Of a stretch of DNA of 64,000 bases, positions 7,795 to 16,717 are shown piece after piece; position 1 is the first letter of the stretch; each line of letters begins with the position of its first letter. The stretch lies in assembly GCF_001427125.1 (NCBI RefSeq), contig NZ_LMGK01000022.1:162126-226125 (forward strand), given 5' to 3'. Made by a program: the position numbers and the translations under genes. Source of the stretch: Pseudomonas sp. Root562 (GTDB lineage Bacteria > Pseudomonadota > Gammaproteobacteria > Pseudomonadales > Pseudomonadaceae). A model generated the notes under the pieces. That model was not told where the DNA came from. It did not search any database and was given only the letters and a program-made list of their open reading frames with translations.

Positions 7795-10284
7795 TCACGC
7801 CACAGTCTTGCCCTGGCGATGATCAGCAAAGAATGCCTTGCCCTTACCGATCCGGTCGGACGCCTTGGGCATGTTTGCAGCCTGATTGTCCGCCGTATCG
7901 ACATACCAGTAGCAATGACTCACTGCCCGGGTAATGCCCACGTAGGCCAGGCGCAGGATTTCGTCTTTCTGCGCATTGTCGTACGGCTCGTTATCACCAG
8001 CCTTGCCCAGGCCGGCCATGCGGTACACCTGATTCTTGTAGGGAGAACTGGTCAAGTGCTGACAGTCGCCAAGCAGGAAAACCGCGTCCGCCTGCAGACC
8101 CTTGGCGCTGTGATAAGTCAGCTGTTTCAAGCGCCTTGCGTCATACGGCAAGCTAGAATCAAGATTAACTACAGACTGAATATGCTCTTCTATAAATGAC
8201 TTATCGCTGCTTTTTCGATAGAGCATCAAGATTGAATCGCCCTTCCTGTAATGTTCCATCAACCTTTGAGCCAGGCCTTGGTCGTCGCGGTCCAGCACGT
8301 TGACTGGCAGTAACGGCTTTGGCTCACCGCTGGCCTTGGCCTTCTTGCCAGCAATCGCCGGAGCGGCGCGCACGATGTGTTCGGCAGCGTCAATGATGTG
8401 TTGATGGCTGCGGTAATTGTCGCTGAGCATGACTTTGGTGGTGCTCGGGGACGAGAACGACTGGTTGAACTCCATGAAATAACTTGGCGAACTGCCGCGC
8501 CAACCATAAATCGACTGCCAATCATCCCCCACGCAAAGCAAAGACGAGCGTTGCGCGCCGCGCCCGACATGCATGGCCGGACCCCGACTGCGGATTTCTG
8601 CCAGGCTGGCACGAATCCACGACACGATCTGCGGTGAGACATCCTGGAATTCATCGATCATCAAATGCGACAGTGGCCGCAGCAACTCGTCACTGAGTAA
8701 TTTGAGGTTTTCCGGCGAGTGTTCGCTGAACAGCGCGAACATCCGGTTGTAGGTCATGATCGGCGGTTTCTGGTCGAGCAAATGATCTTCCAGTGCACGC
8801 CAATACAGACTCAAGGCCTCAAAGAAGAACCGGTCCGGGTCATCCTTGCCGAAGCTCATCTGGCCCACGGCGGTCGGTACGTCCAGGCCCAGGTTCTCGA
8901 TAAACCCGGCAGCAGCGACAAAACAGTCGAGCAACGGTGCAGAAGCGAGTTCACCCTTGACCTTGTAATCGAAGCCTGGCCCGGCACTGGCCTCTCCTGC
9001 CAGCGACGCCAGAACACGTTTCGACGATTCATAGCTATCCAGCCATATCAAAGGCTTACGGCAGAAAGCTTGAAACAGGGTGCGCTTTACAGCCCATTCC
9101 GCGCGCACGCTCAACTTTGCGTTGGGACGCGTCAGTTGAGGGTTTTCCCGAGGATCGAAACCCAGCACCACCCAGGCATCCAGCGACGGAATGTAGCCGT
9201 GACAATGAAATCTCGAACCGTTGATATCGAACGTCTGGCGATTGGGCTCGATACCTTTGATCGGCCAGGCTTTGGCGCGAAACCACAGGTCTTCGATCAT
9301 GTCGCAAAGTTCTTCATCGCGCTTGGCGGCCAGTTCGGTCACGGCCATGCGTTTCTGCACATCCGGGTGATCGCGCTCCAGCTCTTTGAGCTGCAAGGCA
9401 TGGCGCGACAGCGGCTTGATCAACTCGCGAAAGCGTTCGTCGCGGGTATGCAAGGCGTGATAACAGGCATTGAGTTGCTGGCGCTGGGCATCGTTGATGC
9501 GCAAGTCGAACGGATTGCTGTCCACCTCTTCCTCAGAACCTTGTATCCGGTGGCTGAGGTTCTCGAAGGCCTGCAAGCGCTCAAAACCCGGCAGGCTGCG
9601 CACCATGGGCAGAATCCGCGAGTGGAAAGTACGCACCAGATCGCGTGCTTCCTTGAAGCTGAGCGCCCGCCCCCAAAGGGCAAACAGCTCGATCAGCTTG
9701 TTGATGAAGTCTTTGCGCGATTCGCGGGTGAAGGTCACGACTGTCATCGAACTCAGCTCGAAGCCCAGGTATTGCGTCAGCAACACAATACGCAGGACCA
9801 GCGTTGTCGACTTGCCCGCACCCGCGCCGGCGATTACCGAGGTAGACGGTGTATCGCTGAAAATCATCTTCCACTGAGCGGTGCTGGGTTGCGCGTGCGG
9901 CGGCAGCAGTCGTGCGACGTCCGCCTTCATGCGTTTTTTCAGTTCGGCGGTCAACGGCAGGCGCCAATCATCGAACAAATGATCATCAATGTTGGGCGGC
10001 CTGTGTTCAGTGCTGCGTGAGTCACGAATCAGCAATACCTGTCGGCCTTCTTCCAGCCCTTCCAGTTTGCCTTCCTTGTAGCCGTAGTCCACCCCGGCAA
10101 TATGCCCGCTGCGAAAACCGTCCGCCTGGCCGTGCAACCACGAAGCACGGTGCTGTGCACGCAAGCGGGTCAAGCCATGGCCAAAAAACCGGGCGGCCAG
10201 ACGCTTGAGCAGCGGCATCTCGGCCAAAGGGCGAAGTTCAGGTGGAAGATCGGGGGTGTGTTGCGCCACGCGGACGGACTCCAT
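7795..10284 (-). CDS. UvrD/Rep-family superfamily 1 DNA helicase
   Basis: An 829-residue ATP-dependent 3'-5' helicase-like protein. Walker A is VIAGAGAGKST near residue 150. Further motifs are TVVTFTRESRKD, MIDEFQDVSP (Walker B), CVGDDWQSIYGWRGS (motif III region), SDNYRS, and the C-terminal YHSAKGLQADAVFLLGD and RLAYVGITRA (motifs V-VI). The ~145-residue N-terminal extension and the long spacer between motifs separate it from UvrD and Rep themselves. It stands alone between two convergent or divergent neighbours, so no pathway is indicated beyond DNA repair or conflict resolution. Confidence 0.88.
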   Translation of the reverse strand: MESVRVAQHTPDLPPELRPLAEMPLLKRLAARFFGHGLTRLRAQHRASWLHGQADGFRSGHIAGVDYGYKEGKLEGLEEGRQVLLIRDSRSTEHRPPNIDDHLFDDWRLPLTAELKKRMKADVARLLPPHAQPSTAQWKMIFSDTPSTSVIAGAGAGKSTTLVLRIVLLTQYLGFELSSMTVVTFTRESRKDFINKLIELFALWGRALSFKEARDLVRTFHSRILPMVRSLPGFERLQAFENLSHRIQGSEEEVDSNPFDLRINDAQRQQLNACYHALHTRDERFRELIKPLSRHALQLKELERDHPDVQKRMAVTELAAKRDEELCDMIEDLWFRAKAWPIKGIEPNRQTFDINGSRFHCHGYIPSLDAWVVLGFDPRENPQLTRPNAKLSVRAEWAVKRTLFQAFCRKPLIWLDSYESSKRVLASLAGEASAGPGFDYKVKGELASAPLLDCFVAAAGFIENLGLDVPTAVGQMSFGKDDPDRFFFEALSLYWRALEDHLLDQKPPIMTYNRMFALFSEHSPENLKLLSDELLRPLSHLMIDEFQDVSPQIVSWIRASLAEIRSRGPAMHVGRGAQRSSLLCVGDDWQSIYGWRGSSPSYFMEFNQSFSSPSTTKVMLSDNYRSHQHIIDAAEHIVRAAPAIAGKKAKASGEPKPLLPVNVLDRDDQGLAQRLMEHYRKGDSILMLYRKSSDKSFIEEHIQSVVNLDSSLPYDARRLKQLTYHSAKGLQADAVFLLGDCQHLTSSPYKNQVYRMAGLGKAGDNEPYDNAQKDEILRLAYVGITRAVSHCYWYVDTADNQAANMPKASDRIGKGKAFFADHRQGKTVA

Positions 10285-10546
10285 GGTCTGAGACTGTTGA
10301 CGGCTATGGTGTCTGCATTTGCCGATGAGTTCTAGTGAAATGCTTGTAGCTCATTGGCTTATACGATGAAGTGAAGGCCGAATGACAATATTTCGAAGGG
10401 TTTTTATATCGATACATTCGATTGTTATGAGGCATTTTTTACGCTTTTTATCGATTGTTGCCTGTTGGATGATGGCCGTCATCAACCACCGGTCTCGCTT
10501 CATGGCTCATGCATCAAGCCCATGACGAACCTTTCAGGAGACGATC

Positions 10547-11242
10547 ATGCTTGAACTCAGACCTTTCAACTCGCTGGGTGGCGCTCACCACGGCTGGCTG
10601 GATGCACATCATCACTTTTCGTTCGCCGAGTACCATGACCCAAAACGCATGAACTGGGGCAACCTGCGGGTGTGGAACGATGATGTTATCGCCCCTGGTA
10701 CCGGCTTCCCGCAGCATCCACATCGGGACATGGAAATCATCACTTACGTGCGTGAAGGTGCGATCACCCACCAGGACAACCTGGGCAACAAGGGTCGCAC
10801 TGAGGCCGGTGACGTCCAGGTCATGAGCGCCGGTACCGGTATTGCCCACAGTGAATACAATCTGGAAGCGACACCGACCAGGATTTTCCAGATCTGGATC
10901 ATTCCGAATGAATCCGGACTGGCACCGTCCTGGGGCGCCAAGCCGTTTCCCAAAGGCCAGCGCGAAGGTTTCGTGACGTTGGCCAGCGGCAAGGACGGCG
11001 ATGATCAAAGCCTGCGTATTCGCGCCGATGCCCGGTTGGTGGCGGCGAACCTGAAAGCGGGTGAAACCGCGGAATATCGGCTGGACAGCGGTCGTCGCGC
11101 GTATCTGGTTCCGGCCACTGGCGTCATTGAAGTCAATGGCTTGCGTGCACAGGCTCGCGACGGCATTGCAGTTGCCGACGAGCAGGTACTGCAAGTAACA
11201 GCCGTCGAGGACAGCGAGATTGTGCTGGTGGATCTGGCTTGA
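10547..11242 (+). CDS. Pirin-family bicupin protein (YhaK-like)
   Basis: A 231-residue pirin-like protein. The N-terminal cupin carries metal-binding histidines in GFPQHPHRDMEIITYV and GTGIAHSEYN plus the acidic residue of HRDME. The C-terminal half is the second, metal-free cupin. Relatives include quercetin 2,3-dioxygenase-active YhaK/YhhW, though the physiological substrate is usually unknown. AGGAG lies 6 bases before the ATG. The 262 bases before it (10285-10546) are AT-rich around 10360-10460 and hold no gene I can support. Confidence 0.9.
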   Translation: MLELRPFNSLGGAHHGWLDAHHHFSFAEYHDPKRMNWGNLRVWNDDVIAPGTGFPQHPHRDMEIITYVREGAITHQDNLGNKGRTEAGDVQVMSAGTGIAHSEYNLEATPTRIFQIWIIPNESGLAPSWGAKPFPKGQREGFVTLASGKDGDDQSLRIRADARLVAANLKAGETAEYRLDSGRRAYLVPATGVIEVNGLRAQARDGIAVADEQVLQVTAVEDSEIVLVDLA

Positions 11243-11263
11243 TTGGGTAATTGCGACGCACAA

Positions 11264-11294
11264 AAAAGGGGTGGCCAGAACGGTCACCCCTTTT
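11264..11294 (+). terminator. Rho-independent terminator after the pirin gene
   Basis: AAAAGGGGTGGCC (11264-11276) pairs with GGTCACCCCTTTT (11282-11294) with one G-T wobble. The 3' arm ends in four T residues. It lies 22 bases after the pirin stop. Confidence 0.8.
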
Positions 11295-11314
11295 CTATAG
11301 GCCGTCTATCAATT

Positions 11315-11439
11315 TGTGGCGAGGGAGCTTGCTCCCGCTCGGCTGCGCAGCAGTCGTAAATACAACGAATGCGCACTGTCAGGAACAGCGCCATGGGGGC
11401 CGCTTCGCCGCCCAGCGGGAGCTTGCTCCTTCGCCACCA
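11315..11439. repeat. REPIN between pirin and pgm
   Basis: Two inverted REP copies of the type TGTGGCGAGGGAGC ... GCTCCTTCGCCACCA flank about 70 bases. It lies directly downstream of pgm (minus) and of the pirin terminator. The same family recurs at 53020-53140. Confidence 0.8.
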
Positions 11440-11450
11440 ACGCCCATCAC

Positions 11451-13097
11451 TTACTTCGTGGAAATAGCGCCATCCACCAACGTCTGCGCTTCGGCCACCA
11501 ACTGCTTGAGATGGTCGTCGCTGACAAAGCTTTCCGCATAGATTTTGTAGATGTCTTCGGTACCCGACGGACGCGCAGCGAACCAACCGTTCTCGGTCAT
11601 GACCTTCAAGCCGCCAATCGCCTGGTCGTTACCGGGCGCATGGCTGAGAATGCTCTGGATGGGCTCGCCCGCCAACTCGGTGGAGGTCACCTGTGTCGGC
11701 GACAGCTTGCTCAGCAAAGCTTTTTGCTCCGGGTTGGCCTTGGCGTCGACCCGCACGGAGAAAGGTTCTCCCAGTTCATCGGTCAAGGCTCGATAGGCCT
11801 GGCTCGGGTCGCGACCGGTGCGGGCGGTCATTTCAGCGGCCAACAATGCCGGGATCAGCCCGTCCTTGTCGGTACTCCAGACGCCACCGTCCTTGCGCAG
11901 GAACGATGCTCCGGCGCTTTCTTCACCACCGAAGCCCAGCGAACCATCGAACAAGCCATCGGCAAACCACTTGAAGCCGACCGGCACTTCGTACAGGCGA
12001 CGCCCCAGACGCTTGGCCACGCGATCGATCAGCCCGCTGCTGACCACCGTTTTGCCTACGGCAGCGTCGGCGCGCCATTGCGGCCGGTTCTGGAACAGAT
12101 AATCAATGGACACCGCCAAATAATTGTTCGGCGCCAGCAAGCCACCGGACGGCGTAACAATGCCATGACGGTCGTGATCCGGGTCGCAGGCGAATGCCAC
12201 GTCGAAGCGTTCCTTGAGGCCGATCAGACCTTGCATGGCATGCGTGGACGATGGGTCCATGCGAATCTGGCCGTCCCAGTCGACGGTCATGAAGCGGAAC
12301 GTCGGATCAACCTGCTTGTTCACCACGTCCAGGTCCAGGCGGTAATGCTCGGCAATCGCCGACCAGTAGCGCACCCCTGCTCCGCCCAGCGGATCGACAC
12401 CCAGGCGCAGTTTGGCATCACGGATCGCATCGAAATCAATGACGTTGATCAGGTCGGCAACGTAGGTGTTCACATAATCGTGGCGATGGGTGGTGCTGGC
12501 CTTCAGCGCTTGCTCGTAACTGATGCGCTTGACCCCGGCGAGCTTGTTGCCCAGCAGTTCGTTGGCTTTGGCTTCGATCCACTTGGTGATGTGGGTATCG
12601 GCTGGGCCACCGTTGGTGGGGTTGTATTTGTAACCCCCGCTTTGCGGCGGGTTATGCGACGGGGTGATGACGATGCCGTCAGCCAGGCCCGAGGTGCGTC
12701 CACGGTTGTAGCAAAGAATCGCGTGGGAAATCGCCGGCGTCGGGGTGTATTCGTCGCCTTCGGCAATCATAACCGTCACACCGTTGGCCGCCAGCACCTC
12801 CAGGGCGCTGGCGCCTGCTGGAGTGGACAGCGCATGGGTGTCGATACCGACGAACAGCGGGCCGTCGATGCCTTGCGCCTCGCGATACAGACAGATTGCC
12901 TGGCTGATGGCCAGAACGTGCCATTCGTTGAAACTCAGGTCGAAGGAGCTGCCTCGGTGCCCGGACGTGCCAAAAGCCACGCGTTGGGTCGAAATGGCGG
13001 CATCTGGCTGGCCGGTGTAATACGCCGTAACCAGTCGCGGGATATCGACCAACAATTCTGCCGGTGCCGGTTTGCCCGCATATTGACTGAGTGTCAT
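11451..13097 (-). CDS. pgm: Phosphoglucomutase (alpha-D-glucose-specific)
   Basis: A 548-residue phosphohexomutase that interconverts glucose 1-phosphate and glucose 6-phosphate. Motifs: VAFGTSGHRGS at the N-terminus, the phosphoserine loop GIVITPSHNPPQSGG, the metal loop DPDHDRHGIV, the sugar-binding loop GFGGEESAGASFL, and the C-terminal phosphate-binding RPSGTEDIYKIYAESF. Length matches bacterial Pgm. The enzyme supplies glucose 1-phosphate for polysaccharide and nucleotide-sugar synthesis. It stands alone; a REPIN lies just downstream. Confidence 0.96.
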   Translation of the reverse strand: MTLSQYAGKPAPAELLVDIPRLVTAYYTGQPDAAISTQRVAFGTSGHRGSSFDLSFNEWHVLAISQAICLYREAQGIDGPLFVGIDTHALSTPAGASALEVLAANGVTVMIAEGDEYTPTPAISHAILCYNRGRTSGLADGIVITPSHNPPQSGGYKYNPTNGGPADTHITKWIEAKANELLGNKLAGVKRISYEQALKASTTHRHDYVNTYVADLINVIDFDAIRDAKLRLGVDPLGGAGVRYWSAIAEHYRLDLDVVNKQVDPTFRFMTVDWDGQIRMDPSSTHAMQGLIGLKERFDVAFACDPDHDRHGIVTPSGGLLAPNNYLAVSIDYLFQNRPQWRADAAVGKTVVSSGLIDRVAKRLGRRLYEVPVGFKWFADGLFDGSLGFGGEESAGASFLRKDGGVWSTDKDGLIPALLAAEMTARTGRDPSQAYRALTDELGEPFSVRVDAKANPEQKALLSKLSPTQVTSTELAGEPIQSILSHAPGNDQAIGGLKVMTENGWFAARPSGTEDIYKIYAESFVSDDHLKQLVAEAQTLVDGAISTK

Positions 13098-13239
13098 GCA
13101 AAAACCTCTGGAATAGAGTGGTTCAGGAATTGGAACGCAGTTTACTGGCAGTTTGACCGTCGCGCGACGTTATCGATCCCGTGCAGGATCGAGCTCAGTG
13201 TTATAAAAGTCGAGCATTGCGCCAGACAGGGTGATGCGT

Positions 13240-14640
13240 TCATTCGATCGACTCCATTCGCAGCGCATCCGCCAGCAGACCCAAGGCGTTCGCCAGATCC
13301 TGTTCAGCAACCACGCTATGACTCAATCGCAGATGCTGTGCATGTAACCCCTGGAGGCTGAACAGTTCTCCCGGCGCTATGACCACATGTTGCTTGAGCA
13401 GGCGCTGGAATACCCGGCGCACGTTGACCCGCCGTAACGGACGCACCCAGATCGTTGCACCTCCTTGTGGCTCGACGAAATGCAGGGCATCGGCCAAGCG
13501 TTCTTGCAATAACTGAATCATCTGCACCTTGCCGTCCTTGAGTCGACGCCGCAGCAATTGCAGGTGTTGGTCGATGCGTCCGTTGCTGTACAAGCGGGCA
13601 ATGGCTTTCTGGCGAATCGCGGACAGGCGGAAAGCGCGCAGCAGGAAATGGCGTTGCAGCTCCACGCGCAAATGGCGCGAAAGTAGATAACCAAAGGGCG
13701 CTTCCGGCCCCATTATTTTTTCGAAAGTAGAAAATACGATCAGACGTTCCGGGGCCAGCCACTCGCGAAATCGCGGGCCGCCGGGTTCGAATTCGAGCTC
13801 ACCGTAGCAGTCGTTCTCCAACACCCAACAGTCATGCTGCTTCAATAACTGCGCAATGGCCTCACGGTTGCCCTCGGATGCCTGGCTGCCACTGGGCGTA
13901 TTCATGCCGGACGAAAGCATCACCAGGCACACCGGTTCAGTTTCCAGCAGTGTCTTGAGAAGGTCATGATTCAGGCTGCCGTCGGTCATCACCGGCCACT
14001 CGATGACCCGGACGCCTGCCGCATCCAACAACCGCAGAATCCCCCAGTCACACGGTGACTCGACCACCACCGTCGCCTCCTTGAGGCCCAGCACGACGAT
14101 CAGGATTTCCAGCACACCACGAAGGTCCGCCCCGATGTAGACATCTTCAGCGTGCCAGCACCGCACCGGCGAAGTGGTGTAGCGCGCAGCCAATGCCATG
14201 CGCAACTCCAGTTCGCCGCAGGGTTGCGAGTGTGCCTGCGGCTGGCGCGGATACTGACGAAGCAACTCTCTTTCCAGCAGCAGCAACGGACTGTCTATGG
14301 GCTGCAGCATTGCCGGATCGTCTGTACTCAGTACCAGCATGCCTGGACGGCGGGCGTTGACGTAGACGCTTTCGAGCAAGTCATTACCGCTGTAGAGCGT
14401 ATTCGCAGCAGGCACCGGCTGCGCGAAATATCCTGACTTGGCCTCTGAGTACACCCGGCCTTCCTTTTCCAGTAGCGCGTAGGCGTACTGAATGGTCGAG
14501 ATCGACACATTCAGCCGCACTGCCAGTTGCCGCAATGAAGGCAGGCGAACCCGCGCATCATTGGCTGTTTCGCCGATGAGGTGGGTCAGGTATCGATATA
14601 CCGCCTGATAGGCAAAGTCGGTAGTACGCGGTCCTTTCAT
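13240..14640 (-). CDS. MocR-type regulator (GntR helix-turn-helix plus PLP aminotransferase fold)
   Basis: A 466-residue protein. Residues ~5-75 are a GntR winged helix (RLPSLRQLAVRLNVSISTIQYAYALLEKEG). The remainder is a fold-type I aminotransferase domain with the likely PLP lysine in IVFSTFEKIMG and a ligand-binding arginine near HLRLSHS. MocR proteins use PLP plus an amine or amino acid to control transcription. The start is uncertain: ATG at 14640 has only a weak ribosome-binding site, while an upstream ATG at 14742 would add 34 residues overlapping the preceding gene. It lies 37 bases after that 492-residue gene of unknown function and is probably co-transcribed with it. Confidence 0.85.
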   Translation of the reverse strand: MKGPRTTDFAYQAVYRYLTHLIGETANDARVRLPSLRQLAVRLNVSISTIQYAYALLEKEGRVYSEAKSGYFAQPVPAANTLYSGNDLLESVYVNARRPGMLVLSTDDPAMLQPIDSPLLLLERELLRQYPRQPQAHSQPCGELELRMALAARYTTSPVRCWHAEDVYIGADLRGVLEILIVVLGLKEATVVVESPCDWGILRLLDAAGVRVIEWPVMTDGSLNHDLLKTLLETEPVCLVMLSSGMNTPSGSQASEGNREAIAQLLKQHDCWVLENDCYGELEFEPGGPRFREWLAPERLIVFSTFEKIMGPEAPFGYLLSRHLRVELQRHFLLRAFRLSAIRQKAIARLYSNGRIDQHLQLLRRRLKDGKVQMIQLLQERLADALHFVEPQGGATIWVRPLRRVNVRRVFQRLLKQHVVIAPGELFSLQGLHAQHLRLSHSVVAEQDLANALGLLADALRMESIE

Positions 14641-14677
14641 GGACAAGGACCGCGGGCCTGGCAATGACGGCTCACCT

Positions 14678-16156
14678 TCAACCACCGGCGGACGACTCAC
14701 CCGGCACGGATGAGTGATAGTCGACCGGATCAGCAACGGCATCGCCGATCACCGGTTCGGCTACCCTGCCCTCCAGTACCGCCACCGACTTCATGCGATA
14801 AAGGTCGCAGACGAGATTCACCGGCAGACCACTGACGTCGGTGAGCCATTGCTTGATCTGGTCGGCAACTTGTTGCCCCTGCATGGCCCGATGCAGATCA
14901 GGCAATGCCACCATCATGCCTGGGTGGCACTGGCGCAGGAATCGCTCGAGTGTTGCGCCGTTGTCGACAAAAGGCGCAAACAAGAGGCACACCAACTGGG
15001 CTTCATTCAAACCCAGGCTTCGTTGCAATTCGGTTGCAGTCCTTGTCCGCTGCTCTGCCAGTGTCACTGGCCGACCAAAGGTTTCCATCGCCTGTTCGCA
15101 CAAGCGTTCCGGCAGTTGTTTACGGCGCATCATCACCAACGCCCGTTGCAGGTATTCGCCAATCCCCTCTTCATAGGTACGACCTTGCACGAAGCAGGCA
15201 TCCAACCCGCGCACGTGGGCGCAAACCGGGAGACTGCTGTAGTCATTGTCACAGAGGTGAGCCGCCAGTTCGTCCGCCTGGAATCCGAGAAATTCGGTAA
15301 GCAGCGGCCATCGTTCTTCCAGATTGCTGACCAGCAAATCGTGAATATCAATCAATGTCGCGCGGCGGCAGATTTCAAAATCCTCTGCGGGACGCCAGGG
15401 TTGATAACCCGGTTGCGAGTAAAACCGTTGGTAGCCTTGAGCGCCCAGGTCGTCGAGCAGCCGGAACAATCCCTCATAGCCCGGCTCGGGATGCCTGGAC
15501 ATATCGTGGCCAGCCTTGGTGGCAGCCCGTTTCAGGCCTTCGATAAATCGCCTCTGTTGGCGCGGCGTATCGTGGCTGATCAGGGCGTCGACGCCATGAC
15601 TCCAGCGGGTGATTTGCCCGCAGAACTCGCCGGTGGCCAGGTAGCCGTTGTCCCACAGGTCAAGCGGCCCGTCCATGGCCCGCACGTGCCCGATCATCAG
15701 CAGGTTGGTGCGTTCGGACTCACGGCCTGCCGCAGACAACGGGGCCACGGGATCGAACGCTACAACCTCGCGGTTATCCACCATCAGAACTTCAACCCGC
15801 GGGTCATCGTAGACGAACAAGGCGCTGTAGCTGCGATGAATGTTTTCCAGGGCTGCCTCGCTGGAACTGCCAAGGCGCAGGGTTGCCACGCGCAACTGGA
15901 ACGTTGCCGGCGCTCGACTGGCGATGGTCAGCTGTGCGGCCCGCAGCAATGCCAGGGAGTAGCAACTGTCACGGGAGCCGGTTTGAATGGCCAATACTTT
16001 GAAGTCACCGATCTGCTCCATGCCGCCGGCGGCCACGCCCAGGCGTTGAATCAACAACTGCAATGCCGTGCGTTCGGCCCGGGAAAAGAAACTCAGCAAT
16101 CGTTGCAGCACTTGTTGATAGACATTGCTCATGGCTTGTTCATGGATATTGGTCAT
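14678..16156 (-). CDS. Unidentified conserved-looking 492-residue protein
   Basis: I do not recognise this family. It is a soluble protein with no signal peptide or membrane segment. A mixed alpha/beta N-terminal half includes FKVLAIQTGSRDSCYSLALL, YSALFVYDDPRVEVLMVDNR and LLMIGHVRAMDGPLDLWDNG. A mostly helical C-terminal half follows, with two ~80-residue stretches that each run acidic then helical. Cysteines are scattered and form no obvious metal site. Codon use looks normal for the window. It sits directly upstream of a MocR-type regulator on the same strand, so its product may act in the amine or amino-acid response that the regulator controls. The first ATG (16156) is used; the ribosome-binding site is weak (AGG, 12 bases upstream). 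Confidence 0.6.
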   Translation of the reverse strand: MTNIHEQAMSNVYQQVLQRLLSFFSRAERTALQLLIQRLGVAAGGMEQIGDFKVLAIQTGSRDSCYSLALLRAAQLTIASRAPATFQLRVATLRLGSSSEAALENIHRSYSALFVYDDPRVEVLMVDNREVVAFDPVAPLSAAGRESERTNLLMIGHVRAMDGPLDLWDNGYLATGEFCGQITRWSHGVDALISHDTPRQQRRFIEGLKRAATKAGHDMSRHPEPGYEGLFRLLDDLGAQGYQRFYSQPGYQPWRPAEDFEICRRATLIDIHDLLVSNLEERWPLLTEFLGFQADELAAHLCDNDYSSLPVCAHVRGLDACFVQGRTYEEGIGEYLQRALVMMRRKQLPERLCEQAMETFGRPVTLAEQRTRTATELQRSLGLNEAQLVCLLFAPFVDNGATLERFLRQCHPGMMVALPDLHRAMQGQQVADQIKQWLTDVSGLPVNLVCDLYRMKSVAVLEGRVAEPVIGDAVADPVDYHSSVPGESSAGG

Positions 16157-16682
16157 CTATATGTACCTGATACTCGTAGTTCAATATCGCGCACACAGCA
16201 GGACGCGGCGCAGGAGGTTGGCCTGAACAGGGTTTGGATACTGGTTATATTGGTAAATGCTAGCACTTAAATGTTCATGTCGACATTTGAGTGCGTCGGA
16301 GGCTGCGCAGGCCTTGCATCCTGTCGATCAGCCGTGGAGCCCGTATTAACGGGGGTTCACTCCATGCCTTTCGACGTCCTAGGAAATATCCGACAGAGTC
16401 CCACAGACATTTAACACAGGAAATAAAGAAAGAAGTAGCCAATAAATTTCCAGCAACTACCGAGACGATCGTTAATGGTTGAATATTTATCAGCAGTGCA
16501 CATTGAAAAGTATCAGCCTGATACCGGCTCATAGCTCATTCCTTGAGATGAAAGTAATCATTCAATTATCAGGGCTTAGATGCTGATTAGAAGCTACAGA
16601 TTGAGAGCAAAAACCAGTTCAGTTGCTGAACTGCTCCACTGACAGATCAATGGAAGGTCTCATGTAGGAAAGTACTGAAAGC
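16157..16682. other. AT-rich gap between the unidentified gene and mexS
   Basis: About 530 bases without a firm gene. Bases ~16380-16680 are clearly richer in A+T than the flanks, a common sign of foreign DNA or a broken gene. It holds the possible 85-codon ORF and the promoter side of the unidentified gene. Confidence 0.5.
16275..16532 (-). CDS. Possible small membrane protein (uncertain)
   Basis: An 85-codon ORF starting ATG at 16532 with a strong ribosome-binding site (AAGGA, 7 bases upstream). Residues ~12-42 are hydrophobic (ALLINIQPLTIVSVVAGNLL onward) and a basic tail follows. It lies in an AT-rich gap and has no recognised family. It could equally be chance; the ribosome-binding site is the main argument for it. 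Confidence 0.3.
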   Translation of the reverse strand: MSRYQADTFQCALLINIQPLTIVSVVAGNLLATSFFISCVKCLWDSVGYFLGRRKAWSEPPLIRAPRLIDRMQGLRSLRRTQMST

Positions 16683-16710
16683 AAAGAGTCCGTGAAGGCA
16701 CGGACTCTTT
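16683..16710 (-). terminator. Terminator of mexS
   Basis: AAAGAGTCCGTG (16683-16694) and CACGGACTCTTT (16699-16710) form a perfect 12-base stem with a 4-base loop, just after the mexS stop. T residues continue on the minus strand. Confidence 0.85.
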
Positions 16711-16717
16711 GAGTGGA

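Noticed and set aside
8719..10020. Long plus-strand ORF (433 codons)
   Set aside because: Antisense to the UvrD-like helicase gene; no domain, composition typical of a shadow frame in GC-rich DNA.
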